Numbered from the stretch's first letter, positions 20,063-28,919 are shown. The stretch is DNA of 55,258 nucleotides from Yinghuangia elevatio (GCF_040649515.1 NZ_JBEZFP010000048.1:1-55258), one strand, 5' to 3'. Made by a program: numbers and translations. Notes: generated by a model from the sequence alone, not told the origin.

Positions 20063-21097
20063 GTGTCCCAGCCCGTTCAGCCCGTTCAGCCCGTCGAGTC
20101 CGCCGACGGCGCATCCGCCGCGACGTCGGCCGAGGCGGACCTGCTGATCATCGGTGCCGGTCCCACCGGCCTGTACGCCGCCTACTACGCCGGGTTCCGC
20201 GGCCTCAAGGTCGCGGTCCTCGACTCACTCCCCGAGATCGGGGGGCAGATCACGGCGATGTACCCGGAAAAGATGATCTACGACGTGGCGGGGTTCCCGG
20301 CGGTCAAGGGCCAGGACCTCGTCGACGCGCTCGGCGCCCAGGCCGGGCAGTTCGATCCGCAATACCTGCTCGGCCACCGCGCCGAACACCTCGAACACGG
20401 CGAGGACTTTGTCACCGTCACGTGCGACACCGGCCTGGTCGTCACCGCGAAGGTGGTGCTCATCAGCGGCGGCATCGGCACGTTCAGCCCGCGTCCGCTG
20501 CCGGCCGCCGACGCGTTCTCCGGCGAGGGCGTCGTGTTCTTCGTCCCGCGCCTCGCCGAACTGGCGGACCTGGACGTGCTGATCGTCGGCGGCGGCGACT
20601 CCGCGTTCGACTGGGCGATGAGCCTGGAGCCGCTGGCGAAGTCGGTGACGCTGGTGCACCGGCGCGACAAGTTCCGCGCGCACGAGCACACCGTCCAGCG
20701 GGTGCTGGCGTCGAGCGTCGAGGTCATCACGTCCTCGGAGGTCGCGGCGCTGCACGGCAACGGCCGCGTCGAGTCGGCGGACATCGTGGCGAAGCTCGAC
20801 GGCGCCACGCGCACGGTCCCCGCGCAGGCGGTGGTCGCGGCCCTGGGGTTCATCGCGGACCTGGGGCCGATGAGCCGCTGGGGGCTGGAGCAGCGAAAGC
20901 GGCACATCCTCGTCGACTCGACGATGCGTACGAATTACGCGCGCGTCTTCGCAGCCGGTGACATCGCCGACTACGACGGCAAGGTCAAGCTGATCGCGAC
21001 CGGGTTCGGCGAGGCGGCGACCGCGGTGAACAACGCGATGACGGTGATCGACCCGGCGGCGAAGGTGTTCCCGGGGCACTCGTCCGACTCGGGCTGA
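20063..21097 (+). CDS. Ferredoxin/flavodoxin-NADP+ reductase, thioredoxin-reductase-like (YumC type)
   Basis: A 344-residue flavoprotein moving electrons between NADPH and ferredoxin. FAD motif LLIIGAGPTGLYAAYYAGFRG near residue 30, GGQITAMYPEK, NADPH motif VLIVGGGDSAFDWA near 170, VHRRDKFRAHE, and the C-terminal FAAGDIADYDGKVKLIATGFGEAATAVNN. The redox CxxC of true thioredoxin reductases is absent, which places it with YumC/CT1512-type ferredoxin reductases. GTG start at 20063 with AGGGGAG upstream. The N-terminus has a VQPVQPVQPVE repeat. It could serve the ferredoxin at 2.1 kb, but nothing links them directly. Confidence 0.93.
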   Translation: MSQPVQPVQPVESADGASAATSAEADLLIIGAGPTGLYAAYYAGFRGLKVAVLDSLPEIGGQITAMYPEKMIYDVAGFPAVKGQDLVDALGAQAGQFDPQYLLGHRAEHLEHGEDFVTVTCDTGLVVTAKVVLISGGIGTFSPRPLPAADAFSGEGVVFFVPRLAELADLDVLIVGGGDSAFDWAMSLEPLAKSVTLVHRRDKFRAHEHTVQRVLASSVEVITSSEVAALHGNGRVESADIVAKLDGATRTVPAQAVVAALGFIADLGPMSRWGLEQRKRHILVDSTMRTNYARVFAAGDIADYDGKVKLIATGFGEAATAVNNAMTVIDPAAKVFPGHSSDSG

Positions 21098-21107
21098 GCC
21101 GCGCCGC

Positions 21108-21138
21108 GGCGGGCGTGCGGTGCTCCCGCACGCCCGCC
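21108..21138. terminator. Bidirectional terminator
   Basis: Perfect 13-bp stem, GGCGGGCGTGCGG (21108-21120) with its complement (21126-21138), 5-nt loop, between two convergent genes. Confidence 0.8.
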
Positions 21139-21188
21139 CGACGGGCCGTCGCGGCCCGAGTCGCGCCGCCGTCCTTACTTGTGGGCGG

Positions 21189-21749
21189 TCAGCGCCGCAG
21201 TATGCCCGTGACCCGGTCGACGAGGCCGCCGAGTCCGCCGCGCGGCGCGCGCAGCGGTACGGACGCCTCGGTCGCTATGGCGCCGCCCACGTCCACCGCG
21301 CCCACGCCCTTGCCCGCCCCGCGCGCCTTCAGCCGCTTGGCGAGCACCGCGATGATCACCGGCAGCAGCGTCTCGGCGAGGGTGATCGCGACGTGCGCGG
21401 GAAGGCCGGTCTTCTTGGCGATGCGCCGCGCCGCGGGACCCGCCGCGCGCCGGATGACCAGGGCCAGGATGCCGCCCTTGATGCCCGCGAGCGGCAGCAC
21501 CGCCTTGCCGGCGCGCGGACCGGCCGGCGCCGCGACCGGCATGGCTTCGTTGATGGCGCCCGCGACGCGCGTGGCCTCGGTCTTGTTGCGCTCGGCGTCC
21601 TCCACGAGGGCGCTGGCGATCGGGGTCACGGATTCCTGCACGATCTTGCGGGCCGCGGCGTCGTCCACGCCGAGCACCCCGGCGATCTTGTTGAGCCGGT
21701 CGTCCCCGAGCCGTTTGAGCACCTCGTCGGCGAGTGAACGCCCGCGCAT
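21189..21749 (-). CDS. DUF937-like protein, function unknown
   Basis: About 186 residues from MRGRSLADEVLKRLG at 21749, preceded by GGGAGA. The N-terminal repeat-like helices (DRLNKIAGVLGVDDAAARKIVQESVTPIASALVEDAE) resemble DUF937/YidB proteins. The C-terminal half is basic and Gly/Ala-rich, with two hydrophobic stretches (GIKGGILALVIRRAAGPAARRI and ITLAETLLPVIIAVLAKRL) that could be amphipathic or membrane-associated. The frame is open further upstream, but that part looks non-coding. Function unknown. Confidence 0.75.
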   Translation of the reverse strand: MRGRSLADEVLKRLGDDRLNKIAGVLGVDDAAARKIVQESVTPIASALVEDAERNKTEATRVAGAINEAMPVAAPAGPRAGKAVLPLAGIKGGILALVIRRAAGPAARRIAKKTGLPAHVAITLAETLLPVIIAVLAKRLKARGAGKGVGAVDVGGAIATEASVPLRAPRGGLGGLVDRVTGILRR

Positions 21750-21985
21750 CACGGTCTCCCTGCTCCGGTCCGCCGCCGCACGCGGAGGCGGACGCCGCTG
21801 TCGCCACGCGGCGGAACCGCCGGGCCCGCCTGAGACGCGGCCCATCCGCCGTACGACCCGTCAAATCTCTACAAAACGCTACGTCGGTACGGGACCGCTC
21901 GCACGGGGAGCGGCGGCCGGGCCACGCGCCGCGCATCCTGCCGCGGAGTCGGGTCCGAACCTGCTCCCGTACCGCGTCTACCCGC

Positions 21986-23425
21986 TCAGGCGCGGCCCAG
22001 CAGGTATTCGCCGACCTCCGAGTCGGCGCGCCCGGTCAGGTACGCGGTCAGCGCCGCCGCGAACTCGTCGAGGCTCACGTGCCCGTCGCGGTCCCGGTCC
22101 AGGCGCTCGAAGCCGGTTCGCAACTCCACCTCGGCGATGTCGGCGCGCAGCAGGCGCGCGTAGTCGTCCCGGTCGATGAACCCGTCGCCGTCCCGGTCGG
22201 CCGCCCGCGCGACCGCCAGCATCGTCGTGTGCAGGACGTGGTCGCGGCCGGCCTCGACGAACGCGGCGTACTCGGCCGCGCTGACCTGGTCGTCGCCCGC
22301 CGGGCCCGGTCGGCGGTCGGGGTCGTGCGCGGCGGCGTGTGCGTTGAGCTCCTGCCACCACTGCGCGAAGGCGTCGTACAGCTCGGCCTCGGCGGCCTCG
22401 TCGGCGTCGAGCTGCGTGACGATGGTGCGCGCCATTCCGGCCATGTCGGACCAGCTGACGTGCCCGTCGCCGGTGCGGTCGAGGATGCGGGCGAACAGGC
22501 CCGCCAGGTCCGGGTGTACACGGCGGGGAACCGCGCGTGAGCCGCGGTACGCGTCGATGTGCGTCGCGGCGAGCGGCATGTACGCCCGGCGCACCGGCAA
22601 GTGCCGTGCCGCCAGGGCCGCGGCGCGCGTCACGAGCGAGACCGCCGCCGCGGCGCCGCGCGGCACCGTCACGGGCATCTGCTCCCGGAACGGGGACGGC
22701 AGCATGGCCACGGTGCCGACGATGTACGCCTTGGCCGCGACGCCGCGCACGGCCCCCCACACCGGGGCAGGCAGGAAGGCGAGCCACTGCGGCGGCGGGA
22801 ACTCCGTTTGCACGGACTCGATGAGCTGGTGCACGCCGCGCGTGTCGCGGAGAACTTCGCGGACCATGCGGTCGAAGTACACCCGGAAGTCCGCCGCGGT
22901 CTTCGGCAGTACGTGCTCCGGAATGCCGAACTCGACCGCCACCGCCCGCCATTCCCGGTACAGGCGGGCCTCGTCGTCGGCGCTCAGCGGCTCGCCGCCG
23001 GTCGCGCACATGGTGACCATCGCGTCGTAGAGCGTCAGATGCACCCAGGCCATCGCCTCCGCGTCGACCGCGGAGTACGTGCGGCCGAACTCGTCGGTGC
23101 CGTGGATGCGCCTGTGCAGGCGGCGGAGGCGGGCGTACTCCTTGGCCCGGTCGAGCCGGGGCACGTAGACCTGACGCTGGAGGCTGACGGCCGTCTGCTC
23201 GGCGCGCCGCCACGGGTGCTTGCGGTAGGTCGAGTGGTCGGCGACGGCCGCACCGACCATCGGGTGCCCGGTCTCCAGGACCAGCGCGCGGCCGATCACC
23301 AGCATCAGCCGCCATTGCCCGAGGTAGCGCCAGGTCAGCGAGTCGGGCCCGGGGAAGTCGGGGCTCAGCCCGGTGCCGGTGGGGGCCGGATCCGGATCGG
23401 GGTTCGCCTTCGGATCGCCGGTCAT
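21986..23425 (-). CDS. MpaB/latex-clearing-type (DUF2236) oxygenase fused to EF-hands
   Basis: A 479-residue two-part protein. Residues about 20-290 are a DUF2236 haem-oxygenase domain: RRLHRRIHGTDEFGRTYSA and AMAWVHLTLYDAM carry the conserved His/Arg set of rubber oxygenase Lcp and the ER-bound oxygenase MpaB. Residues about 310-479 resemble calerythrin-type EF-hand proteins, with canonical Ca2+ loops DRTGDGHVSWSD, DRDGDGFIDRDD and DRDRDGHVSLDE and one weaker hand between them. No signal peptide or TAT motif, so probably cytosolic or membrane-peripheral. Start MTGDPKANP at 23425 with GGGAGG upstream. Monocistronic. Substrate unknown. Confidence 0.9.
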   Translation of the reverse strand: MTGDPKANPDPDPAPTGTGLSPDFPGPDSLTWRYLGQWRLMLVIGRALVLETGHPMVGAAVADHSTYRKHPWRRAEQTAVSLQRQVYVPRLDRAKEYARLRRLHRRIHGTDEFGRTYSAVDAEAMAWVHLTLYDAMVTMCATGGEPLSADDEARLYREWRAVAVEFGIPEHVLPKTAADFRVYFDRMVREVLRDTRGVHQLIESVQTEFPPPQWLAFLPAPVWGAVRGVAAKAYIVGTVAMLPSPFREQMPVTVPRGAAAAVSLVTRAAALAARHLPVRRAYMPLAATHIDAYRGSRAVPRRVHPDLAGLFARILDRTGDGHVSWSDMAGMARTIVTQLDADEAAEAELYDAFAQWWQELNAHAAAHDPDRRPGPAGDDQVSAAEYAAFVEAGRDHVLHTTMLAVARAADRDGDGFIDRDDYARLLRADIAEVELRTGFERLDRDRDGHVSLDEFAAALTAYLTGRADSEVGEYLLGRA

Positions 23426-23678
23426 GCGGTGCCTCCCTGGCCGTGCGCGCGCCTCGGATTCGGGAGCGGGTCCACCGACACCATGATGTGACCAGTGGTT
23501 ACGGTGCGCATCCGGGGCGCGTTCAGCGCACACCGTCGGCGCGGCCCCGGTGGGGTCTAGGCGCGGTCCTCGCGCGCCCGGGACGTCGGCCTCCGGCGTC
23601 CGCCGGGACCCCGTAGGCTCGGCGCGGTATGCGATGGCGGGCATCGCCCGGAACCGGCAGCGGAGTTGGGGGCAGTAC

Positions 23679-24887
23679 GTGGACGACCAGCAGCGGTGGG
23701 GACAGCAGCCCGGGTGGCAGGATCCGCAGGGGTCCCCGCCTCCTCAGGGGTTCCCGCCCCCGCAGGGGCCCGGAGCGCCGCCGCCGGCCCAGGGGCAGTC
23801 CGCCCACGGGCAGCCGCCGCAAGGGCAGCCACCGCAGGGTCCGCCGCCCATGCCGGGGTACGCGCCGGATCCCGCGCACGCCGCCGGTCCCCCCGGTTCC
23901 GACCACCCCGGTCCGGCGCGGCCGCAGTACCCGCCGGGGCCCGGGGGCCCCGGCGCCCCCGGTAACGGTCCGGGCGGCCCCGGCGGCCCGGGGCACGGCA
24001 GCGGGCCCGGCGGGCGCGGCCGCCGCAACCTCGTGCTCGGCATCGGCGCGGCGGTCGTAGTGGCGGCCCTCATCGGCGGAGGAATCTGGTTCCTCACCGA
24101 CGACGACGGGGACGACGCACCCAAGTCGGGGAGCGCGCAGCAGCCGATCGGCAACCTCGCACCCGCCTCGCCTCCTCCGGGCTCGGACGACACACCCGGG
24201 GCCGCGTCGCCGAAGACGCCGTCTTCGGCGACGGGCAAGACGGGCACCGGCAAGGCGACGACCGGCGCGACCGGAACAGGGACCGCGGGCCCCGAGGCCT
24301 CGTCGACCGCGGGCGGGGCGGCACCCGGTGCGGCGAAGTGCGACCCGGCGCCCGGGGCCCCGGGGAAGACGACGTACCCGAGCGCGCCGCCGATGACGAT
24401 CGACACGTCCGCCGCGTACACGATGAACCTGGTGACCAGCTGCGGCACCGTCACCGTGAAGCTGAACGCCGCCAAGGCGCCGACGACGGTGAACTCGTTC
24501 GCGTTCCTGGCCGGCAAGAACTATTTCGACCACACGCCGTGCCACCGGCTCACCACCGAGGGCATCTTCGTGCTCCAGTGCGGTGACCCGACCGGATCCG
24601 GCTCGGGCGGTCCCGGCTACGAGTTCGCCGACGAGAACCTCGCGGGGGCGACGTACCCGGCCGGCACGGTCGCGATGGCCAACTCCGGTCCGGGCACGAA
24701 CGGCAGCCAGTTCTTCCTGGTCTACAAGGACTCCCAACTGCCGCCGCAGTACACGCCGTTCGGCACCGTCACGGGCGGCATGGAGGTGCTGGAGCAGGTG
24801 GCCGCCGACGGCGTGTGGGACGGCTCGGGCGACGGCCCGCCCAAGGCCCTCATCGTGCTCGACGAGGTCACCGTCACCAAGAAGTAG
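23679..24887 (+). CDS. Membrane-anchored cyclophilin-type peptidyl-prolyl isomerase
   Basis: About 402 residues from GTG 23679 (an ATG at 23634 is possible). A cytoplasmic Gln/Gly/Pro-rich tail (residues 1-110, PPQG repeats) precedes one membrane helix (NLVLGIGAAVVVAALIGGGIWF, about 112-133). A Thr/Gly/Ala linker follows, then an extracellular cyclophilin domain (about 225-402) with NYFDHTPCHRLTTEG (catalytic Arg), GTNGSQFFLVYKDS and YTPFGTV. It should assist proline-limited folding of exported proteins outside the membrane. Two Cys flank the active site (CGTV and CHRL), plus one in LQCGDP. It converges on the CDF gene. Confidence 0.92.
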   Translation: MDDQQRWGQQPGWQDPQGSPPPQGFPPPQGPGAPPPAQGQSAHGQPPQGQPPQGPPPMPGYAPDPAHAAGPPGSDHPGPARPQYPPGPGGPGAPGNGPGGPGGPGHGSGPGGRGRRNLVLGIGAAVVVAALIGGGIWFLTDDDGDDAPKSGSAQQPIGNLAPASPPPGSDDTPGAASPKTPSSATGKTGTGKATTGATGTGTAGPEASSTAGGAAPGAAKCDPAPGAPGKTTYPSAPPMTIDTSAAYTMNLVTSCGTVTVKLNAAKAPTTVNSFAFLAGKNYFDHTPCHRLTTEGIFVLQCGDPTGSGSGGPGYEFADENLAGATYPAGTVAMANSGPGTNGSQFFLVYKDSQLPPQYTPFGTVTGGMEVLEQVAADGVWDGSGDGPPKALIVLDEVTVTKK

Positions 24888-24894
24888 CCGCACT

Positions 24895-24928
24895 CGGCTG
24901 CGCCTGCCGTCAGCAGCAGGCGCAGCCG
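24895..24928. terminator. Terminator overlapping the 3' end of the CDF exporter gene
   Basis: Perfect 13-bp stem CGGCTGCGCCTGC (24895-24907) with its complement (24916-24928), 8-nt loop. One arm lies inside the last codons of the CDF gene, so its Cys-rich tail and the shared terminator use the same bases. Confidence 0.75.
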
Positions 24929-25632
24929 TCCGCACACGCGCACCCGCCGCCGTCCTCGGTGCCGTCGACGGCCGTTCCGGTGGCCGGGACCGCGACGCAA
25001 CAGCCTTCACCACGCCAGGCGTTGACGCCCTCCTTGACCGCGATGGCCGCGATGAGCAGCGCGGCGACCGGGTCGGCCCAGGACCAGCCGAGTGCGGCGT
25101 TCAGGACGAGCCCGGCCAGGAGTACGGCGGACAGGTATGTGCACAGCAGTGTCTGCCTGGAATCGGCGACCGCACTGGCGGAACCGAGTTCGCGGCCCGC
25201 ACCGCGTTGCGCGGCGGACAGGAACGGCATCACCGCGAGCGACACGGCGGCCAGCACAATTCCGGTGACCGACCGGTCCGCGTCGCCGCCTGCGACGAGT
25301 GCGCGAACGGCGTCGACGGCCACGTACGCCGCGAGCACGAAGAACGACAACGCGATGACGCGGAGCGCACGTTGCTCCCGGGCGTGCCGCGCGTGGTGGT
25401 CGCGCGCGGCGAACTGCCAGGCGACGGCGGCGGCCGAGGACACCTCGATCACGGAGTCGAGGCCGAACCCGATCAGTGCGGTGGACGACGCCGCGGTGCC
25501 CGCGACAAGCGCGACGATGGCCTCGACGACGTTGTAGGCGATGGTCGCGGCCACCAAAAGGCGTATGCGCCGGGCCAAGGCGTCGCGTCGGCGCGGGTCG
25601 GGGCCGAGCGACACGGCCAGGGGCGCGGTCAT
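24910..25632 (-). CDS. Cation diffusion facilitator (CDF) metal exporter with Cys-rich tail
   Basis: A 240-residue membrane protein with six helices (about residues 25-215). Helix 2 has IGFGLDSVIEVSSAAAV and helix 5 SRQTLLCTYLSAVLLAG; the paired Asp positions expected in CDF exporters are occupied by ALIGFGLDS and by AVADS. The canonical cytoplasmic C-terminal domain is missing. Instead the protein ends after VKEGVNAW with GEGCCVAVP and a Cys cluster, CACADGCACC, which looks like a soft-metal trap. Its ATG overlaps the stop of the CmtR-like regulator gene (25629-25632). Metal is inferred to be Cd, Pb or Zn from that partner. Confidence 0.9.
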   Translation of the reverse strand: MTAPLAVSLGPDPRRRDALARRIRLLVAATIAYNVVEAIVALVAGTAASSTALIGFGLDSVIEVSSAAAVAWQFAARDHHARHAREQRALRVIALSFFVLAAYVAVDAVRALVAGGDADRSVTGIVLAAVSLAVMPFLSAAQRGAGRELGSASAVADSRQTLLCTYLSAVLLAGLVLNAALGWSWADPVAALLIAAIAVKEGVNAWRGEGCCVAVPATGTAVDGTEDGGGCACADGCACC

Positions 25633-26024
25633 CGGCAGCAGCCTTGTTTCGCGGCGTCCGGGCAGGTCGGCGGGTCCTGGGCGGACAGTTGTACGCCGCG
25701 CAACGTCTCCAGGACCGCGGCGAGTTCCGGGCGGGCCAGCTCGTACCGTGTGCGCCGCCCGACGGGGACGGCCACGACGAGGCCGCAATCGCGCAGGCAC
25801 GCAAGGTGGTTCGACAGGCGCGTGCGCGAGATGCCGAGGGTGTCGGCGATGTCCGCCGGGTGCGCGGGGGTGTCCTTCAGCATCAGCAGGACGCGGCAGC
25901 GGATCGGGTCGGCCAGCGCGCGCCCGAAGCGGACCAGCGCGTCGATGTCTTCGTCGGCGGCAAGCACGGCAGCAGTGGCCTCGGGGGCAGCGGGAGCAGC
26001 AGGGGCAGCGACTGAGGGCGGCAT
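25629..26024 (-). CDS. ArsR/SmtB-family metal-sensing repressor, CmtR-like
   Basis: A 131-residue winged-helix repressor. The recognition helix region SRTRLSNHLACLRDCGLVV matches CmtR of mycobacteria, whose Cys57 and Cys61 in the same CLRGC context bind Cd/Pb; here both are conserved (CLRDC, about 84-88). CmtR's third ligand lies near the C-terminus, matched by PTCPDAAKQGCC. It should release DNA upon metal binding and derepress itself and the coupled CDF exporter. ATG start at 26024; the N-terminus is Ala-rich. The probable operator lies 19 bp upstream. Confidence 0.93.
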   Translation of the reverse strand: MPPSVAAPAAPAAPEATAAVLAADEDIDALVRFGRALADPIRCRVLLMLKDTPAHPADIADTLGISRTRLSNHLACLRDCGLVVAVPVGRRTRYELARPELAAVLETLRGVQLSAQDPPTCPDAAKQGCCR

Positions 26025-26042
26025 GGCAGGAGCGTACAGGGA

Positions 26043-26067
26043 ACCCTGAATTCAGAAAACCCTGAAC
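26043..26067. promoter_or_regulatory. Candidate ArsR operator
   Basis: Direct repeat AACCCTGAA at 26043-26051 and 26059-26067 (16-bp period) with the palindrome CTGAATTCAG (26047-26056). It begins 19 bp upstream of the repressor start codon in an A+T-rich patch, the expected place for autoregulation. Confidence 0.55.
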
Positions 26068-26184
26068 CACGGACGCTTCGGCGCACGCATCCACCCGAAC
26101 GGCCCGGTGCGCCCGCCCGACGGCTCGCCGCACCCGCCCCATGATCGTCAGGACGGGCCGCAACGAGTCGGAGGAGACCCTTAC

Positions 26185-27318
26185 GTGAGAACGCTGTCCC
26201 CGCTGCGCCGCGCGGTCGCGGCCGGTGCCCTGGTCCTGGCCGCGGTCGTGCCGACCGCGGTTCCCGCGCAGGCGGGTTCCGGGGCCTCGGGCCTTCCCGG
26301 CCGCCTGGACGCGGCGATCCGGCAGACGATGGACGAGGCCGGCATCCCGGGCGTGGTCGTGGGCCTGTGGCGGCCGGGCCATCCCGACTACGTGCGCTCG
26401 TTCGGCGTCGCCGACACCACGACCGGCGCGCCGATCGCCGATTACATGAACTTCCGGATCGGCAGCGAGACGAAGACGTTCACGGTGACCGCGCTGCTCC
26501 AGCTCGTCGACGACTGCCTGGTCGGGTTGGACGACCCGATCGCCAAGTACGTCGACGGCGTCCGCGACGGCGAGAACATCACCCTGCGGCAACTGGCCGG
26601 CATGCGCAGCGGGTTGTTCTCGTACAGCGAGGACGCCGACTTCGCCACGGCCCTGCTGTCGGACCCCGAGCGGCAGTGGACTCCCGAGGAGCTGCTGCCG
26701 TACGGGATGAAGCACGAGAACAAGTTCCCGCCGGGGGCGGCCTTCGACTACTCCAACAGCAACCTGGTGCTGCTCGGCCTGGTGGTGGAGAAGGTGACCG
26801 GCCGCAAGCTCGCCGACGTCATCCACGACCGCGTCCTGCGGCCGGGACGCCTGCACCGCACGCTGTTCCCGACGGGCGCGGAGTTCCCGTCGCCGCACCC
26901 GCGCGGCTACACGAACCAGACGCTGACCGGCGAGACCGCCGACGCCACGGACTGGAACCCGAGTTGGGGCTGGGCGGCCGGCGCCATGATCTCCAACCTG
27001 CGCGACCTGCGCGTGTGGGCGAAGGACCTGGCCACCGGGACCCTGCTCAGCCCCGCCACCCAGGCCGAGCGCCTGACGATGCAGCCCATCGGCGTCCCCG
27101 GCACCTCGTACGGGCTCGGGATCTTCGACAGCAACGGTTGGATCGGCCACAACGGTTCGCTGCCCGGCTACGAGAGCGTCACCGTGTACCTGCCGGAGGA
27201 GGACGCCACGCTGGTGGTCCTGCTGAACACCGACTCGTTCCACAACGGGCAGGAGCCCAGCACCCTGCTGGCGAAGGCGATCACGACGATCGCCACCCCG
27301 GGCCACATCTACGACTGA
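26185..27318 (+). CDS. Secreted serine hydrolase of the beta-lactamase/D,D-carboxypeptidase fold
   Basis: A 377-residue exported enzyme. GTG start at 26185 with GGAGGAG upstream; signal peptide about residues 1-30 ending AVPAQA. Active-site motifs: SETK (Ser94, Lys97), YSN (189-191) and HNG near 320. This is the class C beta-lactamase/R61 D-Ala-D-Ala carboxypeptidase pattern; the HNG box is found more often in R61-type peptidases and esterases than in true AmpC enzymes (KTG). Likely cell-wall carboxypeptidase or esterase. Monocistronic, with a bidirectional terminator downstream. Confidence 0.9.
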   Translation: MRTLSPLRRAVAAGALVLAAVVPTAVPAQAGSGASGLPGRLDAAIRQTMDEAGIPGVVVGLWRPGHPDYVRSFGVADTTTGAPIADYMNFRIGSETKTFTVTALLQLVDDCLVGLDDPIAKYVDGVRDGENITLRQLAGMRSGLFSYSEDADFATALLSDPERQWTPEELLPYGMKHENKFPPGAAFDYSNSNLVLLGLVVEKVTGRKLADVIHDRVLRPGRLHRTLFPTGAEFPSPHPRGYTNQTLTGETADATDWNPSWGWAAGAMISNLRDLRVWAKDLATGTLLSPATQAERLTMQPIGVPGTSYGLGIFDSNGWIGHNGSLPGYESVTVYLPEEDATLVVLLNTDSFHNGQEPSTLLAKAITTIATPGHIYD

Positions 27319-27361
27319 GCCGACCGCCGTTGGGGCGGGCGCGACTTCGGTCGGCGGACGG

Positions 27362-27398
27362 AACGGGCGCGGGCGCCGCAACGGCACCCGCGCCCGTT
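27362..27398. terminator. Bidirectional terminator
   Basis: Perfect 12-bp stem AACGGGCGCGGG (27362-27373) with its complement (27387-27398), 13-nt loop, between convergent hydrolase and lpdA genes, ending 6 nt before the lpdA stop. Confidence 0.8.
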
Positions 27399-27403
27399 GC
27401 GCG

Positions 27404-28810
27404 CTACATGTTGATCATGTGGCCGGCGAGGCCGTGGACGGCCTCCTTGACCGCTTCACCGAGGGTCGGGTGGGCGTGCACGTTGCGGGCGATCTCGTGG
27501 ACGGTGAGGTCCCACTGCTGGGCCAGGGTGAGTTCGGGGAGGAGCTCGGTGGCCTCGGGGCCGATGAGGTGGGCGCCGAGAAGTTCGCCGTACTTGGCGT
27601 CGCTGAGGATCTTGACGAACCCGACCGCCTCGCCGAGGCCGTGCGCCTTGCCGTTGGCGGTGAAGGGGAACTTCGCGACCTGGACGTCGTAGCCCTGCTC
27701 GCGGGCCTGCGCCTCGGTGAGGCCGAAGCTGGCGATCTGCGGCTGGCAGTACGTCGCGCGCGGCACCATGACGTACTCGACGGGCATGGTCTCCGCGCCG
27801 CCGATGGTCTCGGCCGCGACGACGCCCATGGCCTCCGCGGTGTGCGCGAGCATCAGCTTGGCGGTGACGTCGCCGATGGCGTAGATGTGCGGCACGTTGG
27901 TGCGGCAGTACGCGTCGATGTCGATCGCGCCGCGGTCGGTGAGGCGTACGCCGGTGTTCTCCAGGCCGTAGCCGGTCACCCGCGGCTGGAAGCCGATGGC
28001 CTGGAGGACCTGGTCGGCGCGCAGTTCCCGGCGTTGGCCGTCCTTGCCGGTGACGGTGACCGTGACGCCCGACGCGTCCTCGGCGATGGCCTCGACGCGG
28101 GTCGAGGTGAGGACGTCGATGCCGAGCTTGCGGTAGCGGCGGGCGAGTTCGGCGGAGACCTCCTGGTCCTCCAGCGGGACCACGCGGTCCAGGAACTCGA
28201 CGACGGTGACACTGACGCCGAAGCTGTTCATGACGTACGCGAACTCGACGCCGATGGCACCCGCGCCGACGATGACGATGCTGGCGGGGAGCTTGTCGGC
28301 GAGGATCTGCTCCTCGTAGGTGCGGACCCGCTCGCTGAGTTCCGTGCCGGGCAGCAGCCGCGTGGTGGCGCCCGCGGCGATGACGGCGTTGTCGAACGTG
28401 ACGCGCGAGGCGGTGCCGTCGGCGTGGGTGACCTGGAGGCTGTTGGCGTCGAGGAAGGAGCCGACGCCGGCGTACTGCGTGATGTCGTTCTTCTTCATCA
28501 GGTAGTGGACGCCCTTGACGCGGCCGTCCGCGACGCGGCGGCTGCGGGCGTGCGCCGCACCGTAGTTGAGGGTGACCGGGCCCTCGATGTCGATGCCGAA
28601 GCCCTTGGCGTCGTGGGTGACGATGTGGGCCAGTTCGGCGCTGCGCAGCAGGGCCTTGGAGGGGATGCAGCCGACGTTGAGGCAGACGCCGCCCCAGTAC
28701 TTCTCCTCCACGATCGCGGTGCGCAGCCCCAGCTGCGACGCGCGGATCGCGGCGACGTAGCCGCCCGGTCCCGCCCCCAGGACCACCACGTCGAAATGTC
28801 CGTCGGCCAT
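27404..28810 (-). CDS. lpdA: Dihydrolipoyl dehydrogenase (E3)
   Basis: A 468-residue flavoprotein that reoxidises dihydrolipoamide in pyruvate/2-oxoglutarate dehydrogenase and related complexes. FAD motif VVVLGAGPGGYVAAIRASQLG, redox disulfide WGGVCLNVGCIPSK (Cys43/Cys48), NAD motif IVIVGAGAIGVEFAYVMNSFG near 180, YAIGDVTAKLMLAHTAEAMG, and C-terminal catalytic His in NVHAHPTLGEAVKEA. All required residues are present. Start MADGHFDVVVLG at 28810. No E1 or E2 gene is adjacent. Confidence 0.97.
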   Translation of the reverse strand: MADGHFDVVVLGAGPGGYVAAIRASQLGLRTAIVEEKYWGGVCLNVGCIPSKALLRSAELAHIVTHDAKGFGIDIEGPVTLNYGAAHARSRRVADGRVKGVHYLMKKNDITQYAGVGSFLDANSLQVTHADGTASRVTFDNAVIAAGATTRLLPGTELSERVRTYEEQILADKLPASIVIVGAGAIGVEFAYVMNSFGVSVTVVEFLDRVVPLEDQEVSAELARRYRKLGIDVLTSTRVEAIAEDASGVTVTVTGKDGQRRELRADQVLQAIGFQPRVTGYGLENTGVRLTDRGAIDIDAYCRTNVPHIYAIGDVTAKLMLAHTAEAMGVVAAETIGGAETMPVEYVMVPRATYCQPQIASFGLTEAQAREQGYDVQVAKFPFTANGKAHGLGEAVGFVKILSDAKYGELLGAHLIGPEATELLPELTLAQQWDLTVHEIARNVHAHPTLGEAVKEAVHGLAGHMINM

Positions 28811-28919
28811 GCCGATTGCCCCTCTCGGTCGTGTCTCGATCGGTTCCACGTGCTATCCCAGCATCACGGTTCGGTCACCGCACACTCGGGGTATTGACGC
28901 CCGGACGCCGGGCTGCCCT

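Noticed and set aside
26185..27318. Class C beta-lactamase as resistance gene
   Set aside because: Motifs fit the R61-carboxypeptidase/esterase branch (HNG in place of KTG), so resistance is not supported.
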